From the NCBI GenBank assembly GCA_034620365.1, contig JAQGEQ010000283.1, positions 186,001-250,000 on the forward strand: a stretch of DNA of 64,000 nt, in the 5' to 3' direction. Of this stretch, positions 53,101 to 64,000 are shown in pieces. The notes under the pieces were generated by a model that was not told where the DNA came from, did not search any database, and saw nothing but the letters and a program-made list of their open reading frames with translations. Numbering within the stretch: position 1 is the first letter of the stretch; each line of letters begins with the position of its first letter. The translations under genes were made by a program, and so were the position numbers. Source of the DNA: Pegea sp. RAD2-039. Taxonomy: Eukaryota; Chordata; Thaliacea; Salpida; Salpidae.

Positions 53101-56100
53101 TAATTTGTTTTCGACCCCCTAATTTCCTCAAATTCTTGTTAAAGTCGAACATAAAAACAAATATTAAAAGAGTAAATGATTATTTTATTTATTTTAAAAA
53201 TAAGTTTTAATTCTGCTTGAAATTGAGAAAATTTTTTCGATGGTTCATTCTTTTTATAAATGTGGTTTAATTAAAATCAAAACTTCACATTTTCTTTTGT
53301 AGTTTTGTGTTTTGAAAAGCTGAACTCACTTCTGATGTGGTTAGAAAATATTCCTTTTCAACTTAATAATATTTTGTATCTACTTTGTAACAGTTTCTGC
53401 TGCGCAAACCAACTTACAACATTAACCACAATTGTTTTTGTTATTTGCTAGTCTTTACGAAGGACTGAAGACTTTGATCGAAAACAAAATTCACCGACTT
53501 CCTATAATAGACCGAAAAGCCGGAAATCCTTTGTATATTCTCACACATAAGCGACTGCTAAAGTTTCTTAATTTATTTGTAAGTTGAAATTGACTAAACT
53601 TCACAAAAATTTAAGTAAAAAATTAGTTTTTAAAAAGTAGTAATTAAAAAACTTGATTAGATGAAAGATTTGAATATGCCAGCATTCATGCACAAAACTC
53701 TGGAAGAGTTACGTGTTGGCACTTATATCAACATTTGTACAGTAACTGAAGAAACCACAATCATACAGGCGCTAAGGATGTTTGTAGAGAAGCGGGTTTC
53801 TGCTTTGCCTGTCGTCGATTCAGCTACAGGTCTTTTTTAAAAAAGTTCTTTTATAATTGCTATCTTTTTCTGTCCATGCTTATTAAATTACTTTCTACTT
53901 TTATAACCATTCTTGCATTAGAAATTCTGCTTGTTTATTCAAAATTCATTTATATCATGAAAGTTTGTTTAAAGTCTGTCTAAAGTTGACTTTTTATAAT
54001 GACTGATTGTAATTATAAGCTAATTGGTTTTCTAGATTCTCAGTCAATAAAAATGTCATTTTCATCTCATAAATTTCTTTTTTGTTAAAATATTAATTAG
54101 TAACTAACACTAAAAAGCCTTTTTATCAACTACTAAAACGTTTTGTTATCTCTACCTACCCAATACCAGATGTCAAGCTATTTCTACATTAGACAGAACC
54201 CCTTCTACATTATCGACAACATCTTTTATTCTTTATAATAATCAATTGCTTTTTGGTCACCTACCTAGCAGTAATTGATTGTAGGGTAAAAACAACAAAA
54301 TTGTTTCTATTATTGTTGTGAAAACACTCTAGAGAAATGTATGTCTTCTCAAGGGACCATTCTATCTATAAACTAGTCTGAATTTTAACTTTTGAAGATA
54401 GTGTTATAGATGAAATATGTTTTTATCTGCTTGCTTTCCTATATATTTAGTTGATATTTTGTTTGCTGATTTATTATTTAGAGAAATTATTTACAAAATA
54501 CTTCTTTTTTAGTAGCAAATGTTCAACATTTTGATTATTAACTTTAAATTCAATTCTTCTTTTGAATATTCAGCTGTTTTAATGTTTCTTCTGTAAACTT
54601 TCAAATTGAAAATATTTTCAAATGACAAAGAAGTTGTTTAGTTTTGACTTGAAACTTATAAACAGTTTTCCTTTTTACCATTTCAGCTTGTATCTATTTT
54701 TGTTTGACATTATCATATTTTCTCTAGTTAATTTTTTACTTGCTTCATAAGTACTTAACTAGAAATTTAATGGATTAAACAATTTGCCTTGTACTTGCCC
54801 TTTCATGAATTATTTCAAAAAGTAGTCATCGAATGTATATTAAACTTGTAAAATCGATCGAGACTAAGTTTGTGTTAAGTGTAAAAGATTCCCAACTTTT
54901 TACAGATCAGTAATAAACTTCTTTTACTGATTATATTATCGACTCGACTTCAACATCAGATACTTTGATGATGAACTTCTTTAAACAACTTTTATTATTT
55001 TTTAACTTCTACTTATACTTTAAAAAATCTTTTTTTTTTAAATTGGTTTTTGAGCTTGTAGCAAATCCGTTTAACATTGATTTATTTTTCAGGAAAGGTA
55101 GTCGACGTTTATGCTAAATTTGATGTAATAGTAAGTCTTCTTTATATTTACAACTTTTTATCAACTTTTGACAAAATGTTAGCATTTATTCTACTTATTA
55201 AATGCTTTATTTACAAATGTACTTCCAAATGAGTTTTTTCAAAGCTCATTAAAAATTGATGCAAAAATACAACAATATATTGAAGTAAATAATATTTAAC
55301 TTTCAAATAAACAATCTTTTGTGACTTACTTTGTTCAATATTTGTATGTTAAATAAACTAGCTAAAAAGTTACCAAAGTTTCCAGTTTTTCTTCATAATG
55401 TTGAAATTATCTTTATTCTTATTAAATATCTTTCATAAATATAATCTTTAGTCATAAGATCAGCGAGATTTCTGCCATCTATTTTAGATTTAGTTCATCA
55501 GAAGAGTAAATAAAATCTTCATTAATGTTCGATGACGTCAAGATTAAATTTACAGCTTCACCACAATCAAAAACCTGCTTATCTTACAGATCTATTTTGC
55601 TTTTTATTCAGCTTTACCTAATTTCCTAAACTACTTATGATTCAATTCCTCAAATATCTTGAAAATTAAATCAATTATTTTTAGATCGGCTTCATTGTTC
55701 AACACTTTCTTATCTTAAACATTCTTTTATTATTTCTTCACAGAATTTAGCTGTTCAACGTTCTTACAACAATCTCGATGTAACCGTGAAGCAAGCGCTC
55801 TCACATCGTCCTCTCAGATCTCCTGATGGGAGTGTCCTGAGATGTTATCTTCAGGAAACCTTGAGTGTGATCATTAACCGTGTAGTAGAAGCCGAGGTAA
55901 TACTGCTAAGCTGCCATTAGTGAAATTAATTGAAGGTTTTGTGGTAACAACACCTTTAATAGTCACTATCTAGTTGTTTGTTTGATCTTTACAGATAAAT
56001 CTTCTAATTTGTTAGCGATAATCTCTTTTTTCTAGGAATCCGTCACCAGATGTTATTGACTTGTGTTTAAAAATTTATTTCAAATTTGTCACCGCCAAAT

Positions 56101-56805
56101 CTACTAACTGTCATCTGCTAGAGACTAATACGATTTATAATGTACTTTCAATAAAAGCTGTTTGCTTTAAGCATATGCGATTTAATTATTTGTCAATTTG
56201 TGCTGACAAGTCATTCACTTCAAATCTTTTTCAACTTTTAAGTTGGAATCAAAAATAACGAAGATTAAATTGGAATTATATCTGACAAAATCTTTTTCCT
56301 AAATTCTATTTTCTGAAGTTTTTGCTTCACTACCCTACTGATTGTCATTTAACTTCAAGAAAGAAGCTAATTTGACTTTCACAAATATCAAGATGAAGTA
56401 ATTTGCTTTTAGCAGCCGATTAGTATTTGACATTTAGTTTCAATTATTAAATGAGTTCTTTGCCAACATTTTACCTCAATCTATACGAAGTGTGTTTCAA
56501 GAAATTTGAATATTCAAACTACAATTCAATTGTAACCTTAGACCTTCTAGTTGTCTCTTGGTTCATAATATTTGTTTTTTATCGCTATAAGAGCTGTTGA
56601 ATTTGTAACTCGCAGCCAAGCGTTAAATAACTGATCAGATCTTCAATTGCTCTTTAAAATCTTATCTTCATATCTCTCTAACTCATTTCAAATGTATTTT
56701 CAGGTTCATCGATTAGTAGTTGTCAATGAAAACGATAGTGTAGCTGGTATTGTGTCTCTTTCTGACATTTTATCTTTCCTGGTTTTACGTCCAAGCCTCA
56801 CGTAG
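50155..56805 (+). CDS. AMP-activated protein kinase gamma subunit (four CBS motifs), ten exons
   Basis: Ten exons give 426 residues: 50155-50325, 51037-51129, 51346-51418, 51603-51758, 52091-52289, 53452-53578, 53661-53829, 55093-55130, 55744-55896, 56704-56805 (TAG). The gamma subunit binds AMP, ADP and ATP and controls the AMPK energy-sensing kinase. After a poorly conserved 125-residue N-terminus come the family blocks [16 protein letters not shown] (from about residue 135), [72 protein letters not shown] and [12 protein letters not shown]. The nucleotide-site Arg, His-Arg and Asp positions are retained. The [14 protein letters not shown] segment is slightly longer than in vertebrates. An alternative shorter product could start at Met in exon 2 (51091). 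The longest intron is 53830-55092. Confidence 0.95.
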
Positions 56806-59800
56806 TAAACACTATCATCAAGTAACTAACTTGGAGATGATAAAAAGGCCACACACTCACAACTACTAGTTGCAGTTGTACCTTTTAAAGTCAATTAACT
56901 TAACAAGTTGACAACAGAGGAAAACTAAAGCTTGGTTTCATTAATTGCAGTTTTTTCTGATATTATTCTTTATTGAAATAATTTTTTAACTCTAAGCTTT
57001 TTTTATTGCATGTAACTTTAAATTAGCGATTGTAATAATTCAAGATTCTTTAAGACATCAAAATTAAATCTTGAAAGTTTTAGCAAAGAGCTTAAATTTA
57101 TTATTTGAGAACTCCAGATTACTCTACGCCAATTTACTTGAATATTATTGTGTGATTTTTTACTTTGTGTAAAACTTTTCTTTCTTTATTTTATCTTATC
57201 TATCTAACAATTATTATTTTGCAAATTTTTCAGTTTGAACTATTTGTGAATTTTTTCAAATATATTAAAAGTGAAATATTTTTCTGCCTGATAACTCTTT
57301 ACATGAATAATAAATGGCCAAATTTGGCACACAAAATACAAATTCGCCCAATTATCCATCAATCACTTAAAGTTTTAACCGTTTTAGTTCAATTAGTGAA
57401 TTCTGCAAATTAACTTGTATTTCGTACAAAAAGAAATTTATAGAAAGTGTAAATCTAAAATATTTTCCATATTCTGAAAATTTGACTTGAACTAATTACT
57501 TCGATGTTGGAGGACACATGTTTTTTAAACATTAAACTTTTTCTGAAATGCATCTTATTTGATCTACAATCTATTTAGTTTTCTTTTAATAAACTTGAAT
57601 AAAACCAAATATTTTTTCATCTGTTCTATAATCTTGCCAATTGCTCTTTAGGACTTCAACAATCTTTCATTTTGCTTGGTTTCAGCTTGGTTGATGTCAA
57701 GTTTCCTACTAGATTTGCATGAAATAAATAAAAGCTTATTAAATTTTGTTACAATTAAAGTTAAAAGCAAAATACCTTTTATACAACCGTGTGCTCTTTT
57801 CACTTTTTTTCTTTAATTTCCTTCAACTTTATGAAAAGTAAAATTCCAAAATCGAACTGAGAATAAATTGTTTATTAGTTGTTCATCTTACAGATAGAAA
57901 ACCTCAGTAGCTGTTTAAACTGTTCCTGTCCTAAAATATGCTTTGTTGGTTGTATTAAAAATTTGATGTTTTTTTTAATGAATATATTATAATTTTTAAA
58001 GCAAGTATATTATAAATAATCTATCATTAGTGATCTTCATAATTATTAATTTTTTTGGGAGGTAAAACATCTCGTTTCATGGATAGTTAGTCGCTATAAC
58101 TATTTGAAAAGATTTGGTTTAGATTTTAAACTATACAACCAAATGTTTTAAATTTATCTTTTGCAAAAATTATTTGAAATGGTTTTTAATGAATTAGTTT
58201 TTAATAGAAATACTTTTATGACAAAAAGTTAGTTGGGATAAATTTTGTTTATTTTTCTTATTAAAGTCTGCTGTTAGCCACTATTATATATTTTGATTAA
58301 AAAAAATGTCTAAAAAGTGATATCCACTTTTTGAATTCTAACATCAGAGCAAAAACAGAATTAAAAAACATTTTATATTACCTTTAGTTACAAAAATATT
58401 TAATATAAATAATAAATTTACAATTATCTACATAATTTTTTTTGAAACTCAATGATTGTCTTTTAGTTGAAATAACACCAAGGATTTACAACCAAAAATT
58501 CAATTGCTAAGAATTTCCTTATGTAATTCAACTGTTAGAATATAATATTTCAAAAATAAAGAAATGTTATCAAATTAAAGTTCTTACTCAAAATCATTAA
58601 TTTTAAACATTTTATACTAATCGATTGTAAATAGTTATAAATTTAATACATTTTTTTATTGTTAATACATTTTTAAGTTGTTATAGTAAGTTTATTATAA
58701 ACTTAGTTTGCTGTATTATCTCATTTATCTAGTGGTTTTACAACCTTTCTTATATTTTATCATACTATATATAATGAGATATTAATTTAATAGAACCAAT
58801 TAAGCCATTAAGACTTTTTTACGAATAAATCTTTTATAAATAATAATTAAAGAAGTTAAAAATGCTTTATACTCTATACAATCCGTAATTATAAGATTCA
58901 AGGCTGAAAATAAACCTGACACATAACGAAGTTCAAAGTTATTTTAAACTTTTACGCTACTTTCAATGAAACACGAACGAAGTACTGGAAACCTGCTGAC
59001 ATATATTTTGCTATAAGCTAAGAGGTTTACATAAACATTCCAATACTGAATCTCAATCATTTTCATTGCATTTTGTTTATTATAAGACATATCTTATAAA
59101 GTAATCATAGTTTGAGCCATTATTAATTATATTAAAAAAGGCAGCATTTAGAGATATAATAAAAAATCTAATTTCTTAGTTCTTATTTCAAAAATATCAA
59201 AAAATGTTGACTTTTTAATTATCTTGAGAAAACTCACAAATAAGATTCGCTGCGTTAAATATCTTATTAACAAGTGTTTTAGAATACGGAAAAACACAAT
59301 AAACTCACTGGTATTTGTATTTCTCACAGCATTATCAAAGAATAAAGTAAATATTTATACATAAAATTTTCAGAAATGGCTAATATTTTTAGACACAATC
59401 AAAATATAATCTCTATGCGCTTTTTTTGAACGTCAAATCAAAAATATAAACTTTAAAAATAGGGATTTTCAACAGCTAGGTAATTCCATGATGCGTAATT
59501 TGCAGCCAACTATACATCAAACTATTAAACCAACTTAATTTTGATGAATACTATTTTATAAATTTTCTCTATAAAAATTACTCCTTATGAAAATTCTTAA
59601 AAAGCGTAAAATGATACTATATTAGCGCACAACTTCTATGAAAATAGTTATAACTTTAACGAATGTTAAATTATCAATAAATTTCTAAAATTTTTCTTTG
59701 TTCTTTGTCGATTTATTTATTGTTTTAAAGAAGCAAAGTTTTAAAATTTAGAAAATGTATTTAAGATCAAAACAAACAATAAATAAAAAGTAATCAATTT

Positions 59801-62330
59801 ACCTGCCATATTGAACAATTTATATTTTTATTAATTTGTTTAGATAATTTATATGGTAACTGTATTTGTCTTTTATAATTAAATCGCTCTCGGAAACTTT
59901 GCCACAGATCAAAGTTGACTGAAAGATGTATTGTTTTGTACGGCTAATAACATTTTTTAGTTAATTCATATTGTTATTCAAAACATAACTAGATTTTTTT
60001 TCGATATGTACTTTTGGTCAACTTTATAGTTTACTAAAAATTAGATCATTTTATTTCAGTTTTTTGCGTAACTTACTTTTTAAAAACTATGAAAATCTGT
60101 TTTATTATAAACTTTGTGGTTGTTTGTTCATAGCTAAAAAAGAATTAATTTTTGTTAGATTTTTTATTTAGAAAGTTTTAATTATATTTTGAATTTAACA
60201 CTCATTTATATAATTATTTATAAAACATTTTTCAGGCAGGAAAATTTATGATTTTATAAACTTGTTATGATTTTATGTTTTATTGAGTGTTAAATTTAGA
60301 TAGATATTGTTTATCATCTAACAAATCTGCAAAAGTAAACCTAACCAATATTTTTATATATATTTTGATATTAAAGATGATAGTTTTAAGTGAACAATTA
60401 ATAAATTTTATGCTTTTATCTTTTACTTATTATATGCATTTTTCTATCTGAAGTGTTTTTGATTCGAAATAAATTTATTATTATAAGTATTTTTGAATAA
60501 AATTTTGTTAGAGTTAAAGTTTAGAATAAAATTCCATTAAAATTAAATTTTATTAAAAATTTTTATGATAAAACCTTTTTTTCTATTTATTACTCAAATT
60601 TGTTTTCTTTTTATCTTAAAAAATTTTCATTAATAAAAATAATTGTAGTATTTTAACATATCTTTTCTAAGTCTATATTACAAATTTTGTTAAGATTTGT
60701 TTTATTTTTGTTATAACAAGACTATAATCATTTAAAATTGCTAAAAAAATGTTTGCTTAAATTTAGAAATATGATAAATTATAATAAATAAATTTTTAAT
60801 AATATTTTGTAAGAGGTCTTAAAGGATTTTTGATTGTAGTAGGTCATATCTTATTTTAATCATTTTATTTTAGAAATAAATTTTTGGTAGATTTATGCTA
60901 ATTATTTATCATCAAATTATAATAATTGTGTTGAAAAAAAAGAAAGTCTTTAAATTGAGTAGAGTGTTTGACTTTTAAATTGCCTTTATATTTATTAATA
61001 AAAACCTATAATGGCAAAAAAGCTTATAACGTTTTATTTTATTTGCTTTAAAATATATACTTAAATAGTAAACTTAACTTGAATCAAATAGTCTACTCTA
61101 TATTTGTTATATATTTTGGAAATGTTGATTTTTTCCATGAATGTATTAGTTATAGTTTAATTTTGTGGTTATTGTTTTTATGATAATGGCTTTTATTTAA
61201 TTTCTAACTAAACCTAAAACAAAATTTTTTTAGGTGATAATGTTTTATTATAGTTAATATAAATTATATTTATGATGGGTTTATTATTGAGAAAATTTAA
61301 GATTTAGTTTTGATTATACATAGTTTTATCATCATTATTTGTTCCTTCATTTGCTGATTTTATTAAAATTTCAATTGTTTTAGGTTTTATTCTTTTGATA
61401 TTAATCTTTAACTTTCATTAATTTAATAAAAATATAAGTAATAGGATTCACTATGTCTGTTTTTATAATTCAGTTCAAAAACTCTAAAATCAATAGTTGT
61501 TCAAAAGTTAACATGATATGTTTTGATTAGTTGTAACTGTTTTACATTTTATTTTTGTTTGGTTTTCATTGTTTTAGATTTTATCTAGAAATTAATGTGA
61601 ATGTTTTTGTATATCAGTTTAAGTCATAATTTAGTAAGGTTATATTATCTATGCTTATATGATTTGATTAAATTGAATAAAGGTATTTTTATCAAAGCTA
61701 GCATTTTTCATTAAAATGGAGTATGCATAAAGGTTTTATGAACATTTTGTGTTATGTATTTCTGCTGATTTGTAAATGTTCTTAGTAATACAATTAAAAA
61801 TATTGTTGGATGTTAAGATTTAACTATTTTGGTTTATTTAAGTTTAATCATAGAAAATAAAGTAAATGTTTTCTTTCTATAGTAAGCATTTTGTTTAATT
61901 TAGAAAATTATTTTTATTCTTTTTGTTTCTTCAAAATTTTTGTCATATTTATTATAGTTAAGTTGGCTTTAGTTAAATTTAAGTTTCAGAAAAGTTATTA
62001 ATAAATGAATTAGGCTTTTAATTTCTTCTTATTTAACAGATTTTTTTGCTTAAAATATAGATTGTTACTTGTTTAATACTCTAGGTAGATAAACTTTGAT
62101 TATTAAAATTTCTATATTAGCTTTCTCAAACTGAATCAACTATTTAATTATTATAAGTACAATATTTTTGTTTTCATTTTTTTAGATGATTTTTCTAAGA
62201 AGTATATTAAACCATATTAAAAGTTTTGTTTGACATGTATTTTTATGAAATATATTAAAAACTAATTATGCAGCTGGTTGTTTACAGTGACACTTATATT
62301 TATTAGAATTAGATAAGTTTAATTCTAAAA
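56806..62330. other. Large A+T-rich intergenic region
   Basis: About 5.5 kb without a recognisable gene. It contains the AMPK gamma 3' UTR, an approximately 105-bp sequence bounded by 13-bp inverted repeats (60192-60296) and short chance open frames such as 57165-57413. Confidence 0.5.
60192..60296. repeat. 105-bp sequence with perfect 13-bp inverted ends
   Basis: The ends are aatttaacactca (60192-60204) and its exact reverse complement (60284-60296). The interior is A+T rich and non-coding. A clear target-site duplication is not visible, so MITE identity is tentative. Confidence 0.4.
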
Positions 62331-63659
62331 ATGCCTTTAGTAGAAATGCTTGGTTCTTTAGGTGATAATCCATACTTTGGGGCAGGTTTTGGATTATTTG
62401 CTTTAGGCTTTGCATCACAGCTTCTTAAGAAGGGTACAACACTTGCCTATACAGCTGCAAGACGCCATGCTCTAACAATTCTTGAGGTTCCTGTTTCTGA
62501 TCAAAGTTATAATTGGTTATTACATTGGATTTCTCGAAGGCCAGATGCTAGTGCCCATCTAAGTGTTCGAACCCGTTTTCAGCAATCACAAAGCGGAAAA
62601 GTAACTACAGAATTTACTTTTGCTCCTAGTCCTGGACTTCATTATATATGGCTCGGATATTTGCCAATAAAAATTGAACGAGTTCGTGAAAAGACAATGA
62701 TTGATCAAGCCCATGGAGTTCCTTATGAGACGTTAACACTTACAACTATTGGGAAAAATAAACCTCTATTAGAAAAAATTTTAACTGAAGCTAAATTATT
62801 GGCTTTGAAAAAGCAGGAAGGTTATACTTTAGTGTACAAACCTGTTGGTACAGACTGGAGGCAGTTTGGTCAGCCTCAAAGACATAGACCTCTTTCTTCA
62901 GTAGTCATGGCTGCTGGACAAACTGATCGTATTGTGGCCGATGTTAATAGTTTTTTGAACTCTCAACAATGGTATATAGATCGTGGAATACCTCATAGAA
63001 GAGGTTATTTGTTATATGGTCCTCCTGGTTGTGGAAAAACTAGTTTTATAACAGCTCTTGCTGGTGAACTTCAGTATAGCATTTGTAGCTTAGATATAGG
63101 TAGTTGGTCACTATCAGATGATCGCTTACTACATTTTATGGTAAATGCTCCACCGCAAAGTATCATTTTATTAGAAGATATTGACTGTGCTTTCTTAGAT
63201 CGAACAAAAGAGTTTGATAATGTTAAATATCAAGGAATGCAAGGTGTTACATTAAGTGGTTTGTTGAATTCTTTAGATGGTGTAGTATCTTCTGATGGAA
63301 GAATTGTTTTCATGACAACAAATTACATTGAAAGACTTGATAGCGCCTTGATCCGCCCTGGAAGAGCTGATTTAAAAGAACATGTCACTTATGTATCACA
63401 AAAGCAGTTATCACAAGCTTTTGAGCATTTTTATCCTGAACAACCTTCTAGTGATACAAGTAACTTTGTAGAAAACTCATTACATGTTTGTGATAGAATA
63501 AGCATGGCTGATTTACAAAGCCATTTTATGTTGCATCGTTTTGATCCTAAAAAAGCTATTTCAGAGGCTATCAATCTCAAACCTTCAGACATAAAGTTTT
63601 CTCAACTATATTCAAAACCTGCCACCACTAACAATCAGTCTGCTCATAACATTTTATAG
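62331..63659 (+). CDS. BCS1L: BCS1-like mitochondrial AAA ATPase, complex III assembly, intronless
   Basis: A 442-codon single-exon frame; human BCS1L is about 419 residues. BCS1 sits in the mitochondrial inner membrane and moves the folded Rieske iron-sulfur protein across it to complete respiratory complex III. Seen: an N-terminal hydrophobic helix at about 15-32 (AGFGLFALGFASQLL) followed by a basic segment, the BCS1-specific region (residues about 40-200), Walker A GPPGCGKT at 230-237, Walker B ILLEDID, the sensor FMTTNYIERLD and the arginine-finger region LIRPGRADLKE. Family members often start the same way, MPL... then DNPYFGAGFGL, so this ATG is well supported. The last 25 or so residues are a variable Ser/Asn-rich tail. 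No introns, unlike most neighbours. Confidence 0.96.
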   Translation: MPLVEMLGSLGDNPYFGAGFGLFALGFASQLLKKGTTLAYTAARRHALTILEVPVSDQSYNWLLHWISRRPDASAHLSVRTRFQQSQSGKVTTEFTFAPSPGLHYIWLGYLPIKIERVREKTMIDQAHGVPYETLTLTTIGKNKPLLEKILTEAKLLALKKQEGYTLVYKPVGTDWRQFGQPQRHRPLSSVVMAAGQTDRIVADVNSFLNSQQWYIDRGIPHRRGYLLYGPPGCGKTSFITALAGELQYSICSLDIGSWSLSDDRLLHFMVNAPPQSIILLEDIDCAFLDRTKEFDNVKYQGMQGVTLSGLLNSLDGVVSSDGRIVFMTTNYIERLDSALIRPGRADLKEHVTYVSQKQLSQAFEHFYPEQPSSDTSNFVENSLHVCDRISMADLQSHFMLHRFDPKKAISEAINLKPSDIKFSQLYSKPATTNNQSAHNIL

Positions 63660-64000
63660 TTGTCAGGTAGATTAAAAAGCAGAATTTAGAAGATTATAAA
63701 GATGCTTTAACATCTATGTGCTAGGATCAAATTTATTATTTTTAATCATGTGTTATAACTATATAACAAATTTAAATTATTCTTTACTTTTTTATAGATA
63801 TGTTTAATTAATCATAGTTGGTCAATTCCTATTTATAACTTGTTATTGGTTTAAATCTATTAAATGAAGATTTACTACAATTGACTTTACTAAAACAGAT
63901 TTATTTTTAAAGAAATCTATGAAGGTTTTATTTTCTGTGGTTAAGCTTTTTGTTGCTTTTATAATTCTTGATTTTGTTAAACTACTCAAATATGATATGT
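63660..64000 (+). other. BCS1-like 3' flank
   Basis: A+T-rich sequence after the BCS1-like stop, presumably 3' UTR and spacer. No coding frame is recognised up to the window edge. Confidence 0.5.

Noticed and set aside
53010..53210. Plus-strand frame [21 protein letters not shown]
   Set aside because: Lies inside an AMPK gamma intron; leader-like only because the DNA is T-rich.

Overview
The window is nuclear DNA of an animal. It is very A+T rich, and most genes are cut by short GT-AG introns of about 45-170 bp with a few introns above 1 kb. Several genes are confined to animals: a TEP1-type vault/telomerase protein, a ROS1/Sevenless-type receptor tyrosine kinase and a carbonic-anhydrase-related protein. 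Gene-poor stretches are long, introns are tiny, and AATAAA signals sit as close as 12-17 nt after stop codons. Together these would fit a planarian-like flatworm or another A+T-rich invertebrate. The species is an inference and is not proven by anything here.

Layout: 1-474 (+) is the 3' end of a UFSP1-like Ufm1 protease. 1335-13030 (-) is an apparently complete, many-exon TEP1 gene; in protein order it has an N-terminal exon, TROVE, DUF4062, NACHT and WD40 repeats. 14253-14393 (-) is a possible 46-residue secreted peptide, and 14640-15710 (-) is a decayed LINE reverse transcriptase. 16787-19912 (+) is the 3' part of a ROS1-like receptor kinase in 16 exons. It faces a phospholipid scramblase (20997-22736, -, first exon perhaps at 24923-24962).

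25-33 kb is gene-poor and holds a perfect 93-bp tandem duplication and a degenerate coding-like block. At 33842-34427 and 37788-38695 (+) lie two paralogous two-exon genes for small secreted precursors. Each has a signal peptide, an acidic spacer, a KR site, and a basic helical peptide ending in Gly or Gly-Lys. 41.7-42.95 kb is another degenerate coding-like block. 43478-45245 (-) is an eight-exon carbonic-anhydrase-related gene that has lost two of three zinc ligands. 48079-49023 (+) is an intronless TATDN1-like gene. 50155-56805 (+) is a ten-exon AMPK gamma subunit. About 5.5 kb of A+T-rich sequence follows, then an intronless BCS1-like AAA ATPase at 62331-63659 (+).

The genes are functionally unrelated, as expected of an animal chromosome; there is no operon or gene cluster apart from the peptide-precursor pair. 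The exon joins given for the kinase, carbonic anhydrase, AMPK gamma, scramblase and peptide genes were read by eye from GT/AG sites and reading phase. Each set of joins keeps one open frame.
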